64,000 nt of DNA, from positions 17,775 through 81,774 of the forward strand of contig NZ_WFKI01000008.1 of the NCBI RefSeq assembly GCF_009208055.1, written 5' to 3'. This document shows positions 26,505-36,407 of this stretch, one piece after another; position 1 is the stretch's first letter, and each line of letters opens with the position of its first letter. Position numbers and translations under genes: made by a program. Source of the stretch: Poseidonibacter ostreae (lineage in GTDB: Bacteria > Campylobacterota > Campylobacteria > Campylobacterales > Arcobacteraceae). The notes beneath the pieces are model-generated. The model did not search any database. It saw only the letters and a list, made by a program, of their open reading frames with translations, and was not told where the DNA came from.

Positions 26505-28603
26505 TATTCATTCTCAATTTCATACTCTTGTTTTATTCCACCAAGAGGTTTTAATGTAAGATTTAAATAAACAACTTCTTGATCTACATCTGTTGTATCA
26601 CTAGAAGAAGCAACTCTTTCTCTTTCATACTTTATATCAAAATTCCAGCATTTATCATTTATATTTAAATTAATACCTTGTTTACTTTTAATTTTTTCTA
26701 AAATATTATAGTTTTCATAATAAGAAAATTTATAATCTTTAGCAAATTGATACTCTGCTTTAACATTATATGATTCTAAATCTTCTTTTCCAGAATTATC
26801 TGTATCTTTTGATTTATAATATCCTGCTGTTAAAGATATATCTTTTAACTTATATGTTCCAGATATAGTATTTTCAATAAACTGTTTATCTTGAACATTA
26901 TAAGTTAATCTATTAGAAATAGAACCATTATTATAATTTAATTTAATATAATTTTCAGTATTTTGAAGCTTTGGTTCATCTACACTATTATACAAAATTG
27001 ATTGTGTTAGTTTATGATTTACTATTTGTTTTAAACTATCATTATTATATAAAGATTGATTTAGAGATAGTTTTATATTTTTATTATTTGTACTATTTGT
27101 AAATGAAGATAAATCATCCTCTTCTTCATAATCATTACCTGAAATACCATATAAAGCACCATCTTCTTTTATATTTTCAGGATGAGTATACTCAGCTTCT
27201 AAATTTAAAGTATGAAGATATTCTTCATAAGGTTTTATTAAATCAGTTCCAACAGAAACAGATACTTCATTTTGAGTTAAAGTACCATCTTCATAATTTG
27301 AAGTATTGTTTGTATATTTGTACTTACTAAGTGTAGTTTTATTTTGAATATTAAAATATAAGTAATCATCTAAAAAGTATTTACTATAATTAATAGGAAG
27401 TGACAATTCATAGTAATTAGCTCCAACTCCCTCTACTCTTGTATAACGTCTATATTTAGTATCAAGAGAGTATAAAACTTTATTTAAACCAAATAGTTCA
27501 TTATTATATTTATGAAATTGTAATTGAGGAAGTTCTTGTAATGTTGTATCATTTGAATCTAATGATGTATCAATATAATGTCTTCCATATATTCCACCAT
27601 AATATTTTGGTGTATTATAAAAATAGTTTATTTTTGATTCAACTTTTTCATCACTAGAAGTATCATCATCTTCTAAAGTTTCATACTCAATATCATTTAA
27701 CCAATTTATAGATGCGTATAAACCATCTTGATGATTTCCACTTGAAAAAAGTTTTGTTCTTTCATAATCAATACTCCATCCATAGTGTTTTTGATTATCT
27801 AAATCATTCTCTTCTTTGTAACTTTCTTGTTCTCTAAAAAAACCTGCATTTAATTTAAGTAAAGAGTGTGGTGAGTCTGCATATCTAAAATAAGAGTAGG
27901 CACCAAAACCTCTTTCACTTCTTACTTGAGGAATAATTTCTAAATCATAATTTGCTTTTGGTGCTATAAATATAGATTGAGAATAAGAGAATCCTTCACT
28001 ACTAGAATAACCAATTGTAGGAGGTAATACACCTGTTCTTCTTGTAGTATCAGTTGGAAAACCTAAGTAAGGACTATAAAATACAGGTACGTTCCTAAAA
28101 TATAATCTTGGATTATAAGTATGCATCCATTTATCTTCTGTATCATAAGAAGCTGATGAAACTTTTATACTCCAAGCTGGATCAACACAGTCACATGATG
28201 AAATTATTGAGCTATCTAGTTCTATATTAGTATTATCTTTTGTAGATTTTTTTGAATTTACCCAAAGATTACTTTTTTTATCAAAAAGTAATACAGGTGT
28301 TTGAGAATAAGAATCATTTTTTAAGTTTATTAAAGCATAATCACTTTGTGTTTGGATACTGTTATCTTTTAAAATTAAAACATTATCAAAAAGTTCAAAG
28401 GTCTCTTTATCTTTATTATAAACTATTTTAGAAGCACTTAAATAATAAGTTGGCGAAAAGACAACTACATTACCCACTGCTGTTACAATATTACCTTCAG
28501 TATTAATACTTTCAGATATAAGTTGAAACTTTTCATTTTTTAACTCTTCACTAAAAGAAAAAGAGGCAAGTACTAATAATGAGGCTAAATAATTTTTAAG
28601 CAT
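26504..28603 (-). CDS. lptD: LPS-assembly protein LptD
   Basis: 699 residues. Signal peptide (LLVLASFSFSEE), then an LptA-like jellyroll (about 25-130), then a large outer-membrane beta-barrel. PVFYSPYLGFPTDTTRRTG is a characteristic LptD/OstA block. Two cysteines near residue 138-140 (CDC) and one near the C-terminus (KCWNFDI) could form the interdomain disulfide needed for assembly. It inserts lipopolysaccharide into the outer leaflet with LptE. It overlaps the RDD gene by eight bases. Confidence 0.92.
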   Translation of the reverse strand: MLKNYLASLLVLASFSFSEELKNEKFQLISESINTEGNIVTAVGNVVVFSPTYYLSASKIVYNKDKETFELFDNVLILKDNSIQTQSDYALINLKNDSYSQTPVLLFDKKSNLWVNSKKSTKDNTNIELDSSIISSCDCVDPAWSIKVSSASYDTEDKWMHTYNPRLYFRNVPVFYSPYLGFPTDTTRRTGVLPPTIGYSSSEGFSYSQSIFIAPKANYDLEIIPQVRSERGFGAYSYFRYADSPHSLLKLNAGFFREQESYKEENDLDNQKHYGWSIDYERTKLFSSGNHQDGLYASINWLNDIEYETLEDDDTSSDEKVESKINYFYNTPKYYGGIYGRHYIDTSLDSNDTTLQELPQLQFHKYNNELFGLNKVLYSLDTKYRRYTRVEGVGANYYELSLPINYSKYFLDDYLYFNIQNKTTLSKYKYTNNTSNYEDGTLTQNEVSVSVGTDLIKPYEEYLHTLNLEAEYTHPENIKEDGALYGISGNDYEEEDDLSSFTNSTNNKNIKLSLNQSLYNNDSLKQIVNHKLTQSILYNSVDEPKLQNTENYIKLNYNNGSISNRLTYNVQDKQFIENTISGTYKLKDISLTAGYYKSKDTDNSGKEDLESYNVKAEYQFAKDYKFSYYENYNILEKIKSKQGINLNINDKCWNFDIKYERERVASSSDTTDVDQEVVYLNLTLKPLGGIKQEYEIENE

Positions 28604-29033
28604 TTACAACCAATGTCTTACCAGTAAAATCATGAAACGTTTTTCTTCCATCATTAAAGAAACCAATTAAAAAACCTACATAAAAAAACATTTCAGAAAA
28701 AATTCTTCCAAGAGATCTTAAAACTGCAGAAAACATTGAAATCCTACCCCAAGAATTAGAGTCTATAACTTTTATCTTAACTACAATCTTTCCTACTGTG
28801 GCACCATAATACCAAGTAAATAAAGCCTGATAAACAAGCTTTAAAAAAATTAAAGGCATCACTAAGTCAGTTTTCATAAAAAACATCATTGCATTAACAT
28901 CATGACTAACTGCCATAATATTATCCCAAAAAATTATAAGAATAATAGCCGTTACAAGTAAATCATCAATAACAAAAGCAGTAGCTCTAGATCTTAAGGA
29001 TGCTAATTGTAAATCATCAGTATTGTTACTCAT
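28596..29033 (-). CDS. RDD family membrane protein
   Basis: 145 residues with the N-terminal RDD-type signature (LRSRATAFVIDDLLVTAIILI) and three predicted membrane segments; GATVGKIVVKIKVI is the second conserved RDD block. The function of RDD proteins is mostly unknown. It lies four bases after purD and overlaps lptD by eight bases. Confidence 0.82.
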   Translation of the reverse strand: MSNNTDDLQLASLRSRATAFVIDDLLVTAIILIIFWDNIMAVSHDVNAMMFFMKTDLVMPLIFLKLVYQALFTWYYGATVGKIVVKIKVIDSNSWGRISMFSAVLRSLGRIFSEMFFYVGFLIGFFNDGRKTFHDFTGKTLVVNA

Positions 29034-29037
29034 TTAA

Positions 29038-30303
29038 CTACTTTAATGCTTGATATGCAATATCTGTTCTTATTTTTTTACCAGCAAAATGAACTTGACC
29101 ACATAAATCATAAGCTCTATCTCTAGCTTCTTTAATAGTTTTTCCAAAACCAACACAAACTAAAACTCTTCCACCATCTGCCATTAACTTGCCATCAACT
29201 TTTGAAACACCAGCATAAGAGATGTGAGAATTTAAAGCTAAATCTTCATCAACAATTTTATCAACAATAATTTCAGCAGCAGGTGAACTTGAATATGGAT
29301 AGTTTTGGCTTGCCATTACAACACCAACACCAAATTCATCTTTGATTTTAATATCTAATTTATCAAGTTGTTTAGTTGCACCTTTATAAAATAGTTCAGA
29401 AACAGGAGTTTCTAATAAAGGCATTAAAATTTCACACTCTGGATCACCAAATCTTACATTATATTCTAAGATAATTGGTTCACCTTTAACTACCATTACT
29501 CCAATAAAAAGAACACCCTCGAAAGGAGCACCCTCTTTTTTCATACCCTCTAAAGTTGGTTTAATTACTCTATCTTCTACTTTTTGGTAAATATCATCGT
29601 TTACTAAAGGAGTTGGAGCATATGCACCCATACCACCTGTATTTGGTCCAGTATCACCATCACCTATTCTTTTATGATCTTGTGCTGCTGGTAATACTTT
29701 GTAATTCTCACCATCACAAATAGCAAAAATTGAAAGTTCATAACCATCTAAAAACTCTTCAACAACAATAGAAGTTCCAGCATCACCAAAAGAAGTTCCA
29801 GCTAACATATCAGATGCAGCCTCTTTTGCTTCTTCTATACTTTGTGCAATAATTACACCCTTACCACCACATAAACCATCTGCTTTTACAACAATTGGCA
29901 AACTCATAGTATCAATAAAATCATGAGCTTCTTTTTCATTTGTAGTTTCAATAAATGCTGCTGTTGGTATGTTATATTTTTTTAATATATTTTTCATATA
30001 AACTTTTGAACCCTCAAGTTGTGCAGCTGCAGCACTTGGTCCAAAGATTGTTAAATCATTTTCTTTAAATATATCAACAACACCATCTACTAATGGAGCT
30101 TCAGGTCCAACTATTGTTAAATCAATTGAATTTTCTTTAGCCCATAAAGCTAATTCATTATAATCTTTAATATTAATATTTGTCCCTAAATTGTCTGTTG
30201 CGCCATTTCCAGGCATAAAAAATAAGTTATGTTCATTTTCTTTAGAGATTGCCAAGCCAATAGAGTATTCTCTACCACCACTTCCAAGTATTAATATATT
30301 CAC
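29038..30303 (-). CDS. purD: Phosphoribosylamine-glycine ligase PurD
   Basis: 421 residues. GAR synthetase, the second step of purine synthesis, with the ATP-grasp fold. NILILGSGGREYSIG at the start, VKADGLCGGKGV, DHKRIGDGDTGPNTGGMGAY and NVRFGDPE are diagnostic. I chose the GTG at 30303, which has AAGGA at good spacing and begins exactly at the conserved strand; an in-frame ATG at 30318 would add five odd residues. Its 5' region carries a GC-richer structured RNA. Confidence 0.95.
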   Translation of the reverse strand: MNILILGSGGREYSIGLAISKENEHNLFFMPGNGATDNLGTNINIKDYNELALWAKENSIDLTIVGPEAPLVDGVVDIFKENDLTIFGPSAAAAQLEGSKVYMKNILKKYNIPTAAFIETTNEKEAHDFIDTMSLPIVVKADGLCGGKGVIIAQSIEEAKEAASDMLAGTSFGDAGTSIVVEEFLDGYELSIFAICDGENYKVLPAAQDHKRIGDGDTGPNTGGMGAYAPTPLVNDDIYQKVEDRVIKPTLEGMKKEGAPFEGVLFIGVMVVKGEPIILEYNVRFGDPECEILMPLLETPVSELFYKGATKQLDKLDIKIKDEFGVGVVMASQNYPYSSSPAAEIIVDKIVDEDLALNSHISYAGVSKVDGKLMADGGRVLVCVGFGKTIKEARDRAYDLCGQVHFAGKKIRTDIAYQALK

Positions 30304-30341
30304 GATAATTCCTTGCATTATAATTATTTAAATTTGTTTTA

Positions 30342-30513
30342 AGACCCAAGCAGCCGTTAACCATCAATTTGGCCCTAAAAAGCCAATAACCGTACATAAG
30401 AATTAGACTTAAGGAGTGAAAACATAATGAAACACTGCACACCGTCTACTTACAATTACGTACTAAAATATAGTATCGGACCCTCAACAATGGAAATCCC
30501 GAACTACTTAGAT
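30342..30513 (-). ncRNA. ssrS: 6S RNA-like structured RNA upstream of purD
   Basis: About 170 nt, visibly GC-richer than its surroundings. On the minus strand it folds into one long rod. The closing stem ATCTAAGTAGTT (30513-30502) pairs with GGCTGCTTGGGT (30355-30344) using wobbles. Inner helices are CCATTG/TGATGG and GGTCC/GGGCC, then a large asymmetric bubble, then GTACGTAA/TTATGTAC, TAGAC/GTCTA and AGTG/CACT with a terminal loop. A rod with a central bubble and about 170-180 nt is the form of 6S RNA, which traps RNA polymerase. From memory, a purD RNA motif and the H. pylori 6S RNA were reported upstream of purD in this phylum. A -10 (TAAAAT) lies seven bases before the closing stem. An alternative is a purD leader element. 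Confidence 0.65.
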
Positions 30514-30519
30514 GGCAAT

Positions 30520-30525
30520 ATTTTA
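30520..30525 (-). promoter_or_regulatory. -10 element of the 6S-like RNA
   Basis: TAAAAT within TTAGATAAAATATTGCC on the minus strand, seven bases before the start of the closing stem at 30513, which would make that base the transcription start. No clear -35 is seen, usual for the phylum. Confidence 0.5.
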
Positions 30526-30549
30526 TCTAATTGATGATTAATTTTAGTT

Positions 30550-31182
30550 TTAATTTAATATTTGCTTTGCAAGTTTTATACATTCATCTATTGAAGTTTT
30601 TTCACTTACAATATAATCTATGTTCTTTGGTAAATAATTAGCAGTTGTTTTTCCAATTGTTATAGCTTTATAAGAATCTTTCCAAGTATAATTTTTAAAA
30701 AAGCACTCTACACTTGAAGGTGCTGAAAATATAAAAACAGAGTTATCTTCTAATATTTTATTAGACTTTAAACAAGATGTTTTGTAAGTTATTAATTCAT
30801 CAATATCAATATTATTTTCTTTTAAAATATCAACTAATTTTGATACAGTTTTTAAAGCTCTTATATATAAAACTTTTTTATTTTTAAACTTAGGAATTAA
30901 CTCTTTTGCAAACTCATTTCCATGAGAACTAATACCTGTAAACTGTAAGTTTCCACCATATTCATTTATTATATTTGCAGTTTTAGGAGCAATCGCATAA
31001 GAGGGTATTTCTTGCCAAGTTTTATTAAAAGAGTCTATAGAATAAATAGCATTCTTAGAAGTAAAAATCAAAGCATCATATTTATTTAAATCAATATCAC
31101 TTGGTAAAAACTCTATACCAAAAACACTTAAGTTTTCAATCCCTTCATATTTTAAATTATTTAACAAATATATTTTAGACAT
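30550..31182 (-). CDS. hemD: Uroporphyrinogen-III synthase HemD
   Basis: 210 residues. HemD sequences diverge strongly; the identification rests on KYDALIFTSKNAIYSI, ELITYKTSCL, VFIFSAPSSVECFFKN and AITIGKTTANYL in the right order and on length. It closes the tetrapyrrole ring to uroporphyrinogen III for heme. It overlaps the C-terminus of the SulP gene by eight bases. Confidence 0.85.
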   Translation of the reverse strand: MSKIYLLNNLKYEGIENLSVFGIEFLPSDIDLNKYDALIFTSKNAIYSIDSFNKTWQEIPSYAIAPKTANIINEYGGNLQFTGISSHGNEFAKELIPKFKNKKVLYIRALKTVSKLVDILKENNIDIDELITYKTSCLKSNKILEDNSVFIFSAPSSVECFFKNYTWKDSYKAITIGKTTANYLPKNIDYIVSEKTSIDECIKLAKQILN

Positions 31183-32749
31183 TTATTTTAAGCTCCAATT
31201 CTTGAGTATAATTAATTGCATCATCCATATGAAAAAACATTTTATGCTTTTTAAAAGAGTTATCTGTATCTACTGCTAGTATATTTCTTTTATGTGCATG
31301 CTTTAAAACAAGTAATGTTTTTATATTTTTAGCACTTAATTTATCTATCATATCTTCAATAGTAAAAATTGCAGATATATCTAAAAAAGAGACATTTTTA
31401 CAATCTAAAATAACTATTTTATTTTCGGTGATTTTATCTAATTTATTATCTAAAACTGAAGCAGTTCCAAAAAATAAAGAACCATCAATTTTTATAACTT
31501 CAATATTATTGTTAGTAATATCAATATCAAATGAGCTTTTAGCTCTTCTTGTTTTAATTCTAGTATTTCTAGAAATTTGATAAACAGCTAAGATAGAAGC
31601 AATAGTAATACCAACACCAACAGCCATTATTAAATCAACAAAAACTGTAAGTAAAAATACTGTTGTCATAATAAGTAAATCTTGTCGTGAAACTTTGTTC
31701 ATAATTCGTAAAAATTTATAATCTAAAATATCAAAACCAACTTTTATTAAAATACCAGATAAAACTGCAAGTGGTATTTGAGAAGCTAGAGGTGCTAAAA
31801 ACAAGATAATAATTAAAAGTGTAATAGAGTGAACCATTCCAGATACTTTAGATGTACCACCACTATTTATATTTATTACTGTACGCATAGTAGCACCTGC
31901 ACCTGGAATTGCACCAAAAAAGGCACAAATTGAGTTACCAATTCCTTGCCCTATTAACTCTTTTTTAGGATTATGCTTAGTTTTAGTCATAGAATCAGCA
32001 ACTAGTGATGTTAATAAAGAATCAATTGAACCTAATAAAGCAAGAGTTATCGCTAAGGTAATTATATTACTAAGTTCTAATAAATCAAAAGAAAAAGGAA
32101 GATTAAACTCTGGTAATCCTACAGGAATACTTCCAATTGTATCCACATCATATCCCATATAAATAGTAAAGTGAGTTACTACAAATAGTGCTATTAAAGC
32201 TGAGGGAATATATTTTGTAATGATTTTTGGAGTTAAGAACATAATTGCTAAAGTAATATATGCAATGATTAAGGCATGATCATCTGCATGTTTTATAGTA
32301 TCAAAAAGCTGTGTTATTGTATAAATTACTGAACTATAAGACTCTACACCTAAAAAAGGATTTATTTGTAAAATTACAATAATTACACCAACTCCTGACA
32401 TAAAACCAGAAATAACAGGGTAAGGGATATATTTAATCCATTTACCAATTCCAACTAATCCAAAGGATATTTGAATTAAACCAGATAAAAAGATTACAGT
32501 CATAACAGTTGATAAATCGTTTGGGAAAGTTGCAATGGCAGTTGCAGTTACAACTGTCATAGGACCAGTAGGTCCTGATATTTGTGTAGAAGTTCCACCA
32601 AAAAGTGCTGCAAAAAAACCTAATATAATTGCACCATACAATCCTGCAATTGCACCTGCTCCACTTGCAACTCCAAAAGCAAGTGCTAAAGGCAAAGCTA
32701 CAACTGCCGCAGTAATTCCTGCGAATATATTATTTTTTAAAATTTGCAA
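31175..32749 (-). CDS. SulP family anion transporter with STAS domain (copy 1)
   Basis: 524 residues. 10-14 membrane helices in the SulP/SLC26 fold (GITAAVVALPLALAFGVASG near the start, GPTGPMTVV, GAIPGAGATMRTVIN), then a cytoplasmic STAS domain from about residue 410 (VIKIDGSLFFGTASVLD, NVSFLDISAI). The substrate may be sulfate, bicarbonate or dicarboxylate and cannot be told. The gene lies between der and hemD. A second SulP gene at 60966 is only distantly similar. Confidence 0.9.
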   Translation of the reverse strand: MQILKNNIFAGITAAVVALPLALAFGVASGAGAIAGLYGAIILGFFAALFGGTSTQISGPTGPMTVVTATAIATFPNDLSTVMTVIFLSGLIQISFGLVGIGKWIKYIPYPVISGFMSGVGVIIVILQINPFLGVESYSSVIYTITQLFDTIKHADDHALIIAYITLAIMFLTPKIITKYIPSALIALFVVTHFTIYMGYDVDTIGSIPVGLPEFNLPFSFDLLELSNIITLAITLALLGSIDSLLTSLVADSMTKTKHNPKKELIGQGIGNSICAFFGAIPGAGATMRTVININSGGTSKVSGMVHSITLLIIILFLAPLASQIPLAVLSGILIKVGFDILDYKFLRIMNKVSRQDLLIMTTVFLLTVFVDLIMAVGVGITIASILAVYQISRNTRIKTRRAKSSFDIDITNNNIEVIKIDGSLFFGTASVLDNKLDKITENKIVILDCKNVSFLDISAIFTIEDMIDKLSAKNIKTLLVLKHAHKRNILAVDTDNSFKKHKMFFHMDDAINYTQELELKINV

Positions 32750-32766
32750 GGAAACTCCTAGTTAAA

Positions 32767-34263
32767 TTAATTATCTTCGTCTAAATATTCCTCATCACCA
32801 ACTTTATCATTTTTACCACGTGCAATGATATGAATTGGACAACCTTCAAAGTTAAAATTATCTCTTAAGAAGTTAATCAAATATCTTTTATAAGAGAAGT
32901 GAAGTAATCTTGGTCTATTCATAACTAAAGCAATTCTAGGAGGCTTTGTTTCAAATTGAGTAGAATAATAAATTCTTAAATAAATACCATTTGGACTTGG
33001 AAGAGAGTGTCTGATTACTGCTTTTTCAATTACTCTATTAAGTGCTGATGTTGGAATTCTTTGAGTATAATTATCATAAATTTCAATAATTTTATCTTTT
33101 AATCTATCAATTGAACGTCCAGTTTTAGCAGAAACTGCAATAATTGGAGCATAATAAAGGAATTTAAACCTTCCTCTAATTAACTCTTCCATTTTCTTAA
33201 AAGTTTCCATGTTTTCATCCCACTTATTAAGAACAATAATTGTTCCTAATCCGTATTCATCAACTAACCCTGCAATTTTTTCATCTAAATCTGTTAATTC
33301 ATCTGAAGCATCAAGAACAAGTAAAGCAACATTTGCTTTTTCTAACATCTCTTTTGTTCTCATTAAAGCAAATTTTTCAATTCCTTCAATTCTTCCACGT
33401 CTTCTTAAACCAGCAGTATCTACAAATGTAACACTTTTATCAGCATATTCAAATACTTCATCAACAGGATCAATAGTAGTACCTGCTATTGGAGATACAA
33501 CTGATCTTTCTTGACCTACTATTGCATTTAAAATTGATGATTTCCCAACATTAACTCGACCAATAATTCCAACTTTAATTTTATTATCAATCACAAAAGT
33601 ATCAGGGTTTTCTTCTTCATCTTCAGGAATTATTATATCTTCTTGAATTTCATAATCCTCTAAATCTTCAACACCTTCAATCTTTTCTAAAGGTACGATA
33701 TGAGATTCAGTAATTATTTCTTTTACTTCAGAAGATTCTAAAACCTCTTCTTCAACTTCTGGTAAATGTGTATAAATCCAATCAAATAAATTCTTTGTAC
33801 CTCTGTTATGTGATACAGAGATTCCAAATAAATTCTCTTCTCCAATACCAAATTCAAAAAATTCCCAAAGTCTTTCTAACTCTTTATCATTATCAATTTT
33901 ATTAACTATTAAAGCTAATTCTTTACCTAATCTTTGAAGCTCATAAAATAATTCTTTATCTTTATCATCAGGTATATTTTTACCATCAACCATAAAAAGT
34001 ATTATATCAGCCTCTTTTGCAGTCTCAATAGCTTTTCTTTTTACATTTGAAAATATTGCATCATTTGTTTCATCAATACCACCTGTATCTAGCATTAATG
34101 CAGACTTATCCATAATAGTAACTTCATGTTTTCTAATATCTCTTGTTGTTCCCGCTAAATCAGAAACAATTGCAATTCTTTTTTGCGCAATTCTATTGAA
34201 TAATGATGATTTACCTACGTTTGGTTGACCAATAAGTGCAATTTTTTTTAATGTTTTATTCAT
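32767..34263 (-). CDS. der: Ribosome biogenesis GTPase Der (EngA)
   Basis: 498 residues with two tandem Era-like GTPase domains: first P-loop GQPNVGKSS with DTGG and NKID, second P-loop GRVNVGKSS with DTAGL and NKWD, then the KH-like C-terminal domain (RIYYSTQFETKPPRIALVM). It acts in 50S assembly. An acidic linker of about 50 residues (from EEEVLESSEVKE to DEEENPDTF) separates the two GTPase domains, longer than the usual 30 or so. Confidence 0.95.
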   Translation of the reverse strand: MNKTLKKIALIGQPNVGKSSLFNRIAQKRIAIVSDLAGTTRDIRKHEVTIMDKSALMLDTGGIDETNDAIFSNVKRKAIETAKEADIILFMVDGKNIPDDKDKELFYELQRLGKELALIVNKIDNDKELERLWEFFEFGIGEENLFGISVSHNRGTKNLFDWIYTHLPEVEEEVLESSEVKEIITESHIVPLEKIEGVEDLEDYEIQEDIIIPEDEEENPDTFVIDNKIKVGIIGRVNVGKSSILNAIVGQERSVVSPIAGTTIDPVDEVFEYADKSVTFVDTAGLRRRGRIEGIEKFALMRTKEMLEKANVALLVLDASDELTDLDEKIAGLVDEYGLGTIIVLNKWDENMETFKKMEELIRGRFKFLYYAPIIAVSAKTGRSIDRLKDKIIEIYDNYTQRIPTSALNRVIEKAVIRHSLPSPNGIYLRIYYSTQFETKPPRIALVMNRPRLLHFSYKRYLINFLRDNFNFEGCPIHIIARGKNDKVGDEEYLDEDN

Positions 34264-34300
34264 AAACTTTTAATATCCTATTTGTGTATTATTAAAATTA

Positions 34301-34334
34301 AAAAAGGCATTAGTCTTTTGACTAACACCTTTTT
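34301..34334 (-). terminator. Intrinsic terminator downstream of hpf
   Basis: AAAAAGGCATTAGTC and GACTAACACCTTTTT pair around TTTT with one 2x2 internal loop (CA/CA). On the minus strand it follows the hpf stop by about 20 bases and ends in a T-run. Confidence 0.8.
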
Positions 34335-34352
34335 CATTATAAAAACTCAAGA

Positions 34353-34895
34353 TTAATATAATCCGAATTTTCCTTCAGCACTACTTTTATATAATACTCT
34401 CATGTTATCGTCTTTGTCATAGAATACTTTAAATGCAGCTTCAGAACTCTTTAGATCTTTTAATGCCTCTTCAATATCCATTGGCTTGTAAGAAGCTAGT
34501 CTTGCAGGATAGATTTCTGTTTCAAAACTTTCTAATTCAAGTGCAATCTTATCTTCAATTTCAGAAGAAGCAACTTCAGTTAATTTAGTAGCTTTATGTG
34601 CAGAAACTTTATCATGGTGTCTTCTTAAAACTTTTGAAACTCTATCTACTGCTATATCAATAGCAGCATATAAATCTTTATCTTTTTGTTTAACAACAAT
34701 TGTATCTAAATGTGCAACATTTAAAGTAAATTCAAATGAAAATGCTTTTTTACCATGTTTCTCTTCTTGAGAGATAATTGAATTTACCGAAATAATATCT
34801 AAGTTATATTTTTTAAATACTTCTACTGAACTATTTATATAATCTTTAATTGATTCTGTTAAATCTATGTGTCTTCCTACAATACCTGTATTCAT
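34353..34895 (-). CDS. hpf: Ribosome hibernation promoting factor, long form
   Basis: 180 residues. An N-terminal HPF/RaiA domain (MNTGIVGRHIDLTESIKDYI, FEFTLNVAHLDTIVVKQKDKD, YAAIDIAVDRVSKVLRRHHDK) binds 30S subunits; a C-terminal dimerisation domain (PMDIEEALKDLKSSEAAFKVFYD) makes 100S dimers. It is a single gene with its own terminator, and its start has AAGGAG upstream. Confidence 0.92.
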   Translation of the reverse strand: MNTGIVGRHIDLTESIKDYINSSVEVFKKYNLDIISVNSIISQEEKHGKKAFSFEFTLNVAHLDTIVVKQKDKDLYAAIDIAVDRVSKVLRRHHDKVSAHKATKLTEVASSEIEDKIALELESFETEIYPARLASYKPMDIEEALKDLKSSEAAFKVFYDKDDNMRVLYKSSAEGKFGLY

Positions 34896-35031
34896 AACAA
34901 ACTCCTTAATAATAATTTATTAATTTTATCATAAAAATTATTAAAAATAACATACACTACAAACAGAAAAGAAATTAACAATATAAAGCTAGGGATTTTT
35001 TTATTTTTTATTAAAATTTATAAAAATAGAG

Positions 35032-35059
35032 TAACTATGCTTATAAAAAAGCATAGTTA
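35032..35059 (-). terminator. Hairpin terminator after fliD
   Basis: TAACTATGCTT and AAGCATAGTTA form a perfect 11-bp stem with a six-base loop, seven bases after the fliD stop, and TATTTTTAT follows on the minus strand. It marks the end of the flagellar cluster. Confidence 0.75.
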
Positions 35060-35065
35060 TAAAAA

Positions 35066-36397
35066 TCAATCATCTTCATTTATTATTGCTTCAAGCGAAG
35101 AGAATGCTGTTTCCATTTCTGTTATTAATACTGTATATGCAGCAAATTGAGTAGCCATACTTTCATATTTTTCATCAAGTGCTTCAGAAGCTTCTGTGTA
35201 ATCATCATCTAATGTATCAATACTATCCTCAAGTTTCTCTTCATAAGTATATAACAAGCCATCATAGCCATCTAATGCATCTAAATAAGTCTTAAGCCTT
35301 GTTCCAATTCCCTCTTTTTCTGCATATCCTGTAAATAACTCTTTAATATCATCATAGTTTTCACTAATTGCACTTGATAGTTCAGTACTATCAAGTTCTA
35401 AATATCCATCACTATCAAAAGACATACCATAAGAAAAAAGGTTTTCTTCATCATCTAAACCATAAGAATCAAATAAAATCTCTTTTATACTTGACATCAT
35501 GTTTTTTAGTGTACTTGAATCTGAAATTACAGCAGGATCATCTTCATCCCCTAAAATTTTTGAATCTACTAAATCTACTAATTCATTATATTTATATACC
35601 ATATCTTCAACAGCTGCAACAAATACTGTATCATCTCTTACTAATGTAATAGATGAATCACCCTCCTCTAAAGCTGTTATACTTAAGCCATTTGTCATTG
35701 ATATATTATTTGAAGATAAGTTATAATCAATACCATCAACACTTGCAATTAGATTTTGGGCACTAAGCACATGATTTGATTCATTTTCTAAACCTAAATC
35801 AATGTCACTTTGAGTTATTGTTAAACCATTTTCAAGTCCATTGTTTGCACTTTTTATAACTAATCTATAGCTATCATCACTTACTTGCTCTAATGCAACA
35901 TCAAGTTCTGTGTAATAACCCATTTCTTCTTCTAACTCTTCATAAGTTTTTCCATCAGTTGTAAAAGTATACGACTCTTCACCAATAGCAATACTTATAC
36001 TACCAGAACCAATCTCTTCTGTAATATCTGAAATAACATCTGTTTGATAAACATCTTTTTGTGCTAATTGACTAACACTTACACTAATAGAACCTTCTGA
36101 TAAACCACTTGTATCTGTTGCTGTAAAAGATACAGATGAACCACTAGTAGTTGCAGACATTTCATCAAAAACACTTGTTCCTGTTGTATATAAGTCAAAA
36201 TCTTCAATTATTGCTAATAGTTCATTTGTCATAACTTGTATTTCTTCTACTGCTTCTAATTCAGTTTCGGTATCTTCTATCTCTGTTGTTATTGGGTCTA
36301 AAATAGATGTTGATTCTGCTGTTTTTAATTTATCTAAAAGCTCTTGACTTAAATCTAAACTTCCTGAACTACCTAAGCCTAAAATTCCATCTGCCAT
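35066..36397 (-). CDS. fliD: Flagellar filament capping protein FliD
   Basis: 443 residues. The N-terminal FliD domain (LGLGSSGSLDLSQELLDKLK, then EDTETELEAVEEI) and C-terminal domain with coiled-coil heptads (YTYEEKLEDSIDTLDDDYTE) are present. The middle region LIASVDGIDYNLSSNNISMTNGLSI matches the FliD core. FliD folds flagellin at the filament tip. It is the last gene of the flg cluster, 10 bases after flgK. Confidence 0.92.
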   Translation of the reverse strand: MADGILGLGSSGSLDLSQELLDKLKTAESTSILDPITTEIEDTETELEAVEEIQVMTNELLAIIEDFDLYTTGTSVFDEMSATTSGSSVSFTATDTSGLSEGSISVSVSQLAQKDVYQTDVISDITEEIGSGSISIAIGEESYTFTTDGKTYEELEEEMGYYTELDVALEQVSDDSYRLVIKSANNGLENGLTITQSDIDLGLENESNHVLSAQNLIASVDGIDYNLSSNNISMTNGLSITALEEGDSSITLVRDDTVFVAAVEDMVYKYNELVDLVDSKILGDEDDPAVISDSSTLKNMMSSIKEILFDSYGLDDEENLFSYGMSFDSDGYLELDSTELSSAISENYDDIKELFTGYAEKEGIGTRLKTYLDALDGYDGLLYTYEEKLEDSIDTLDDDYTEASEALDEKYESMATQFAAYTVLITEMETAFSSLEAIINEDD

Positions 36398-36407
36398 AAT
36401 TTCTCCT

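Noticed and set aside
30304..30318. ATG at 30318 as the purD start
   Set aside because: GTG at 30303 has AAGGA at proper spacing and begins at the conserved strand.
30427..30534. A 35-codon ORF on the plus strand with a good TAAGGAG site (MKHCTPSTYNYVLKYSIG...)
   Set aside because: It lies antisense to the 6S-like RNA, whose base pairing and promoter explain the unusual composition; the ORF is probably chance.
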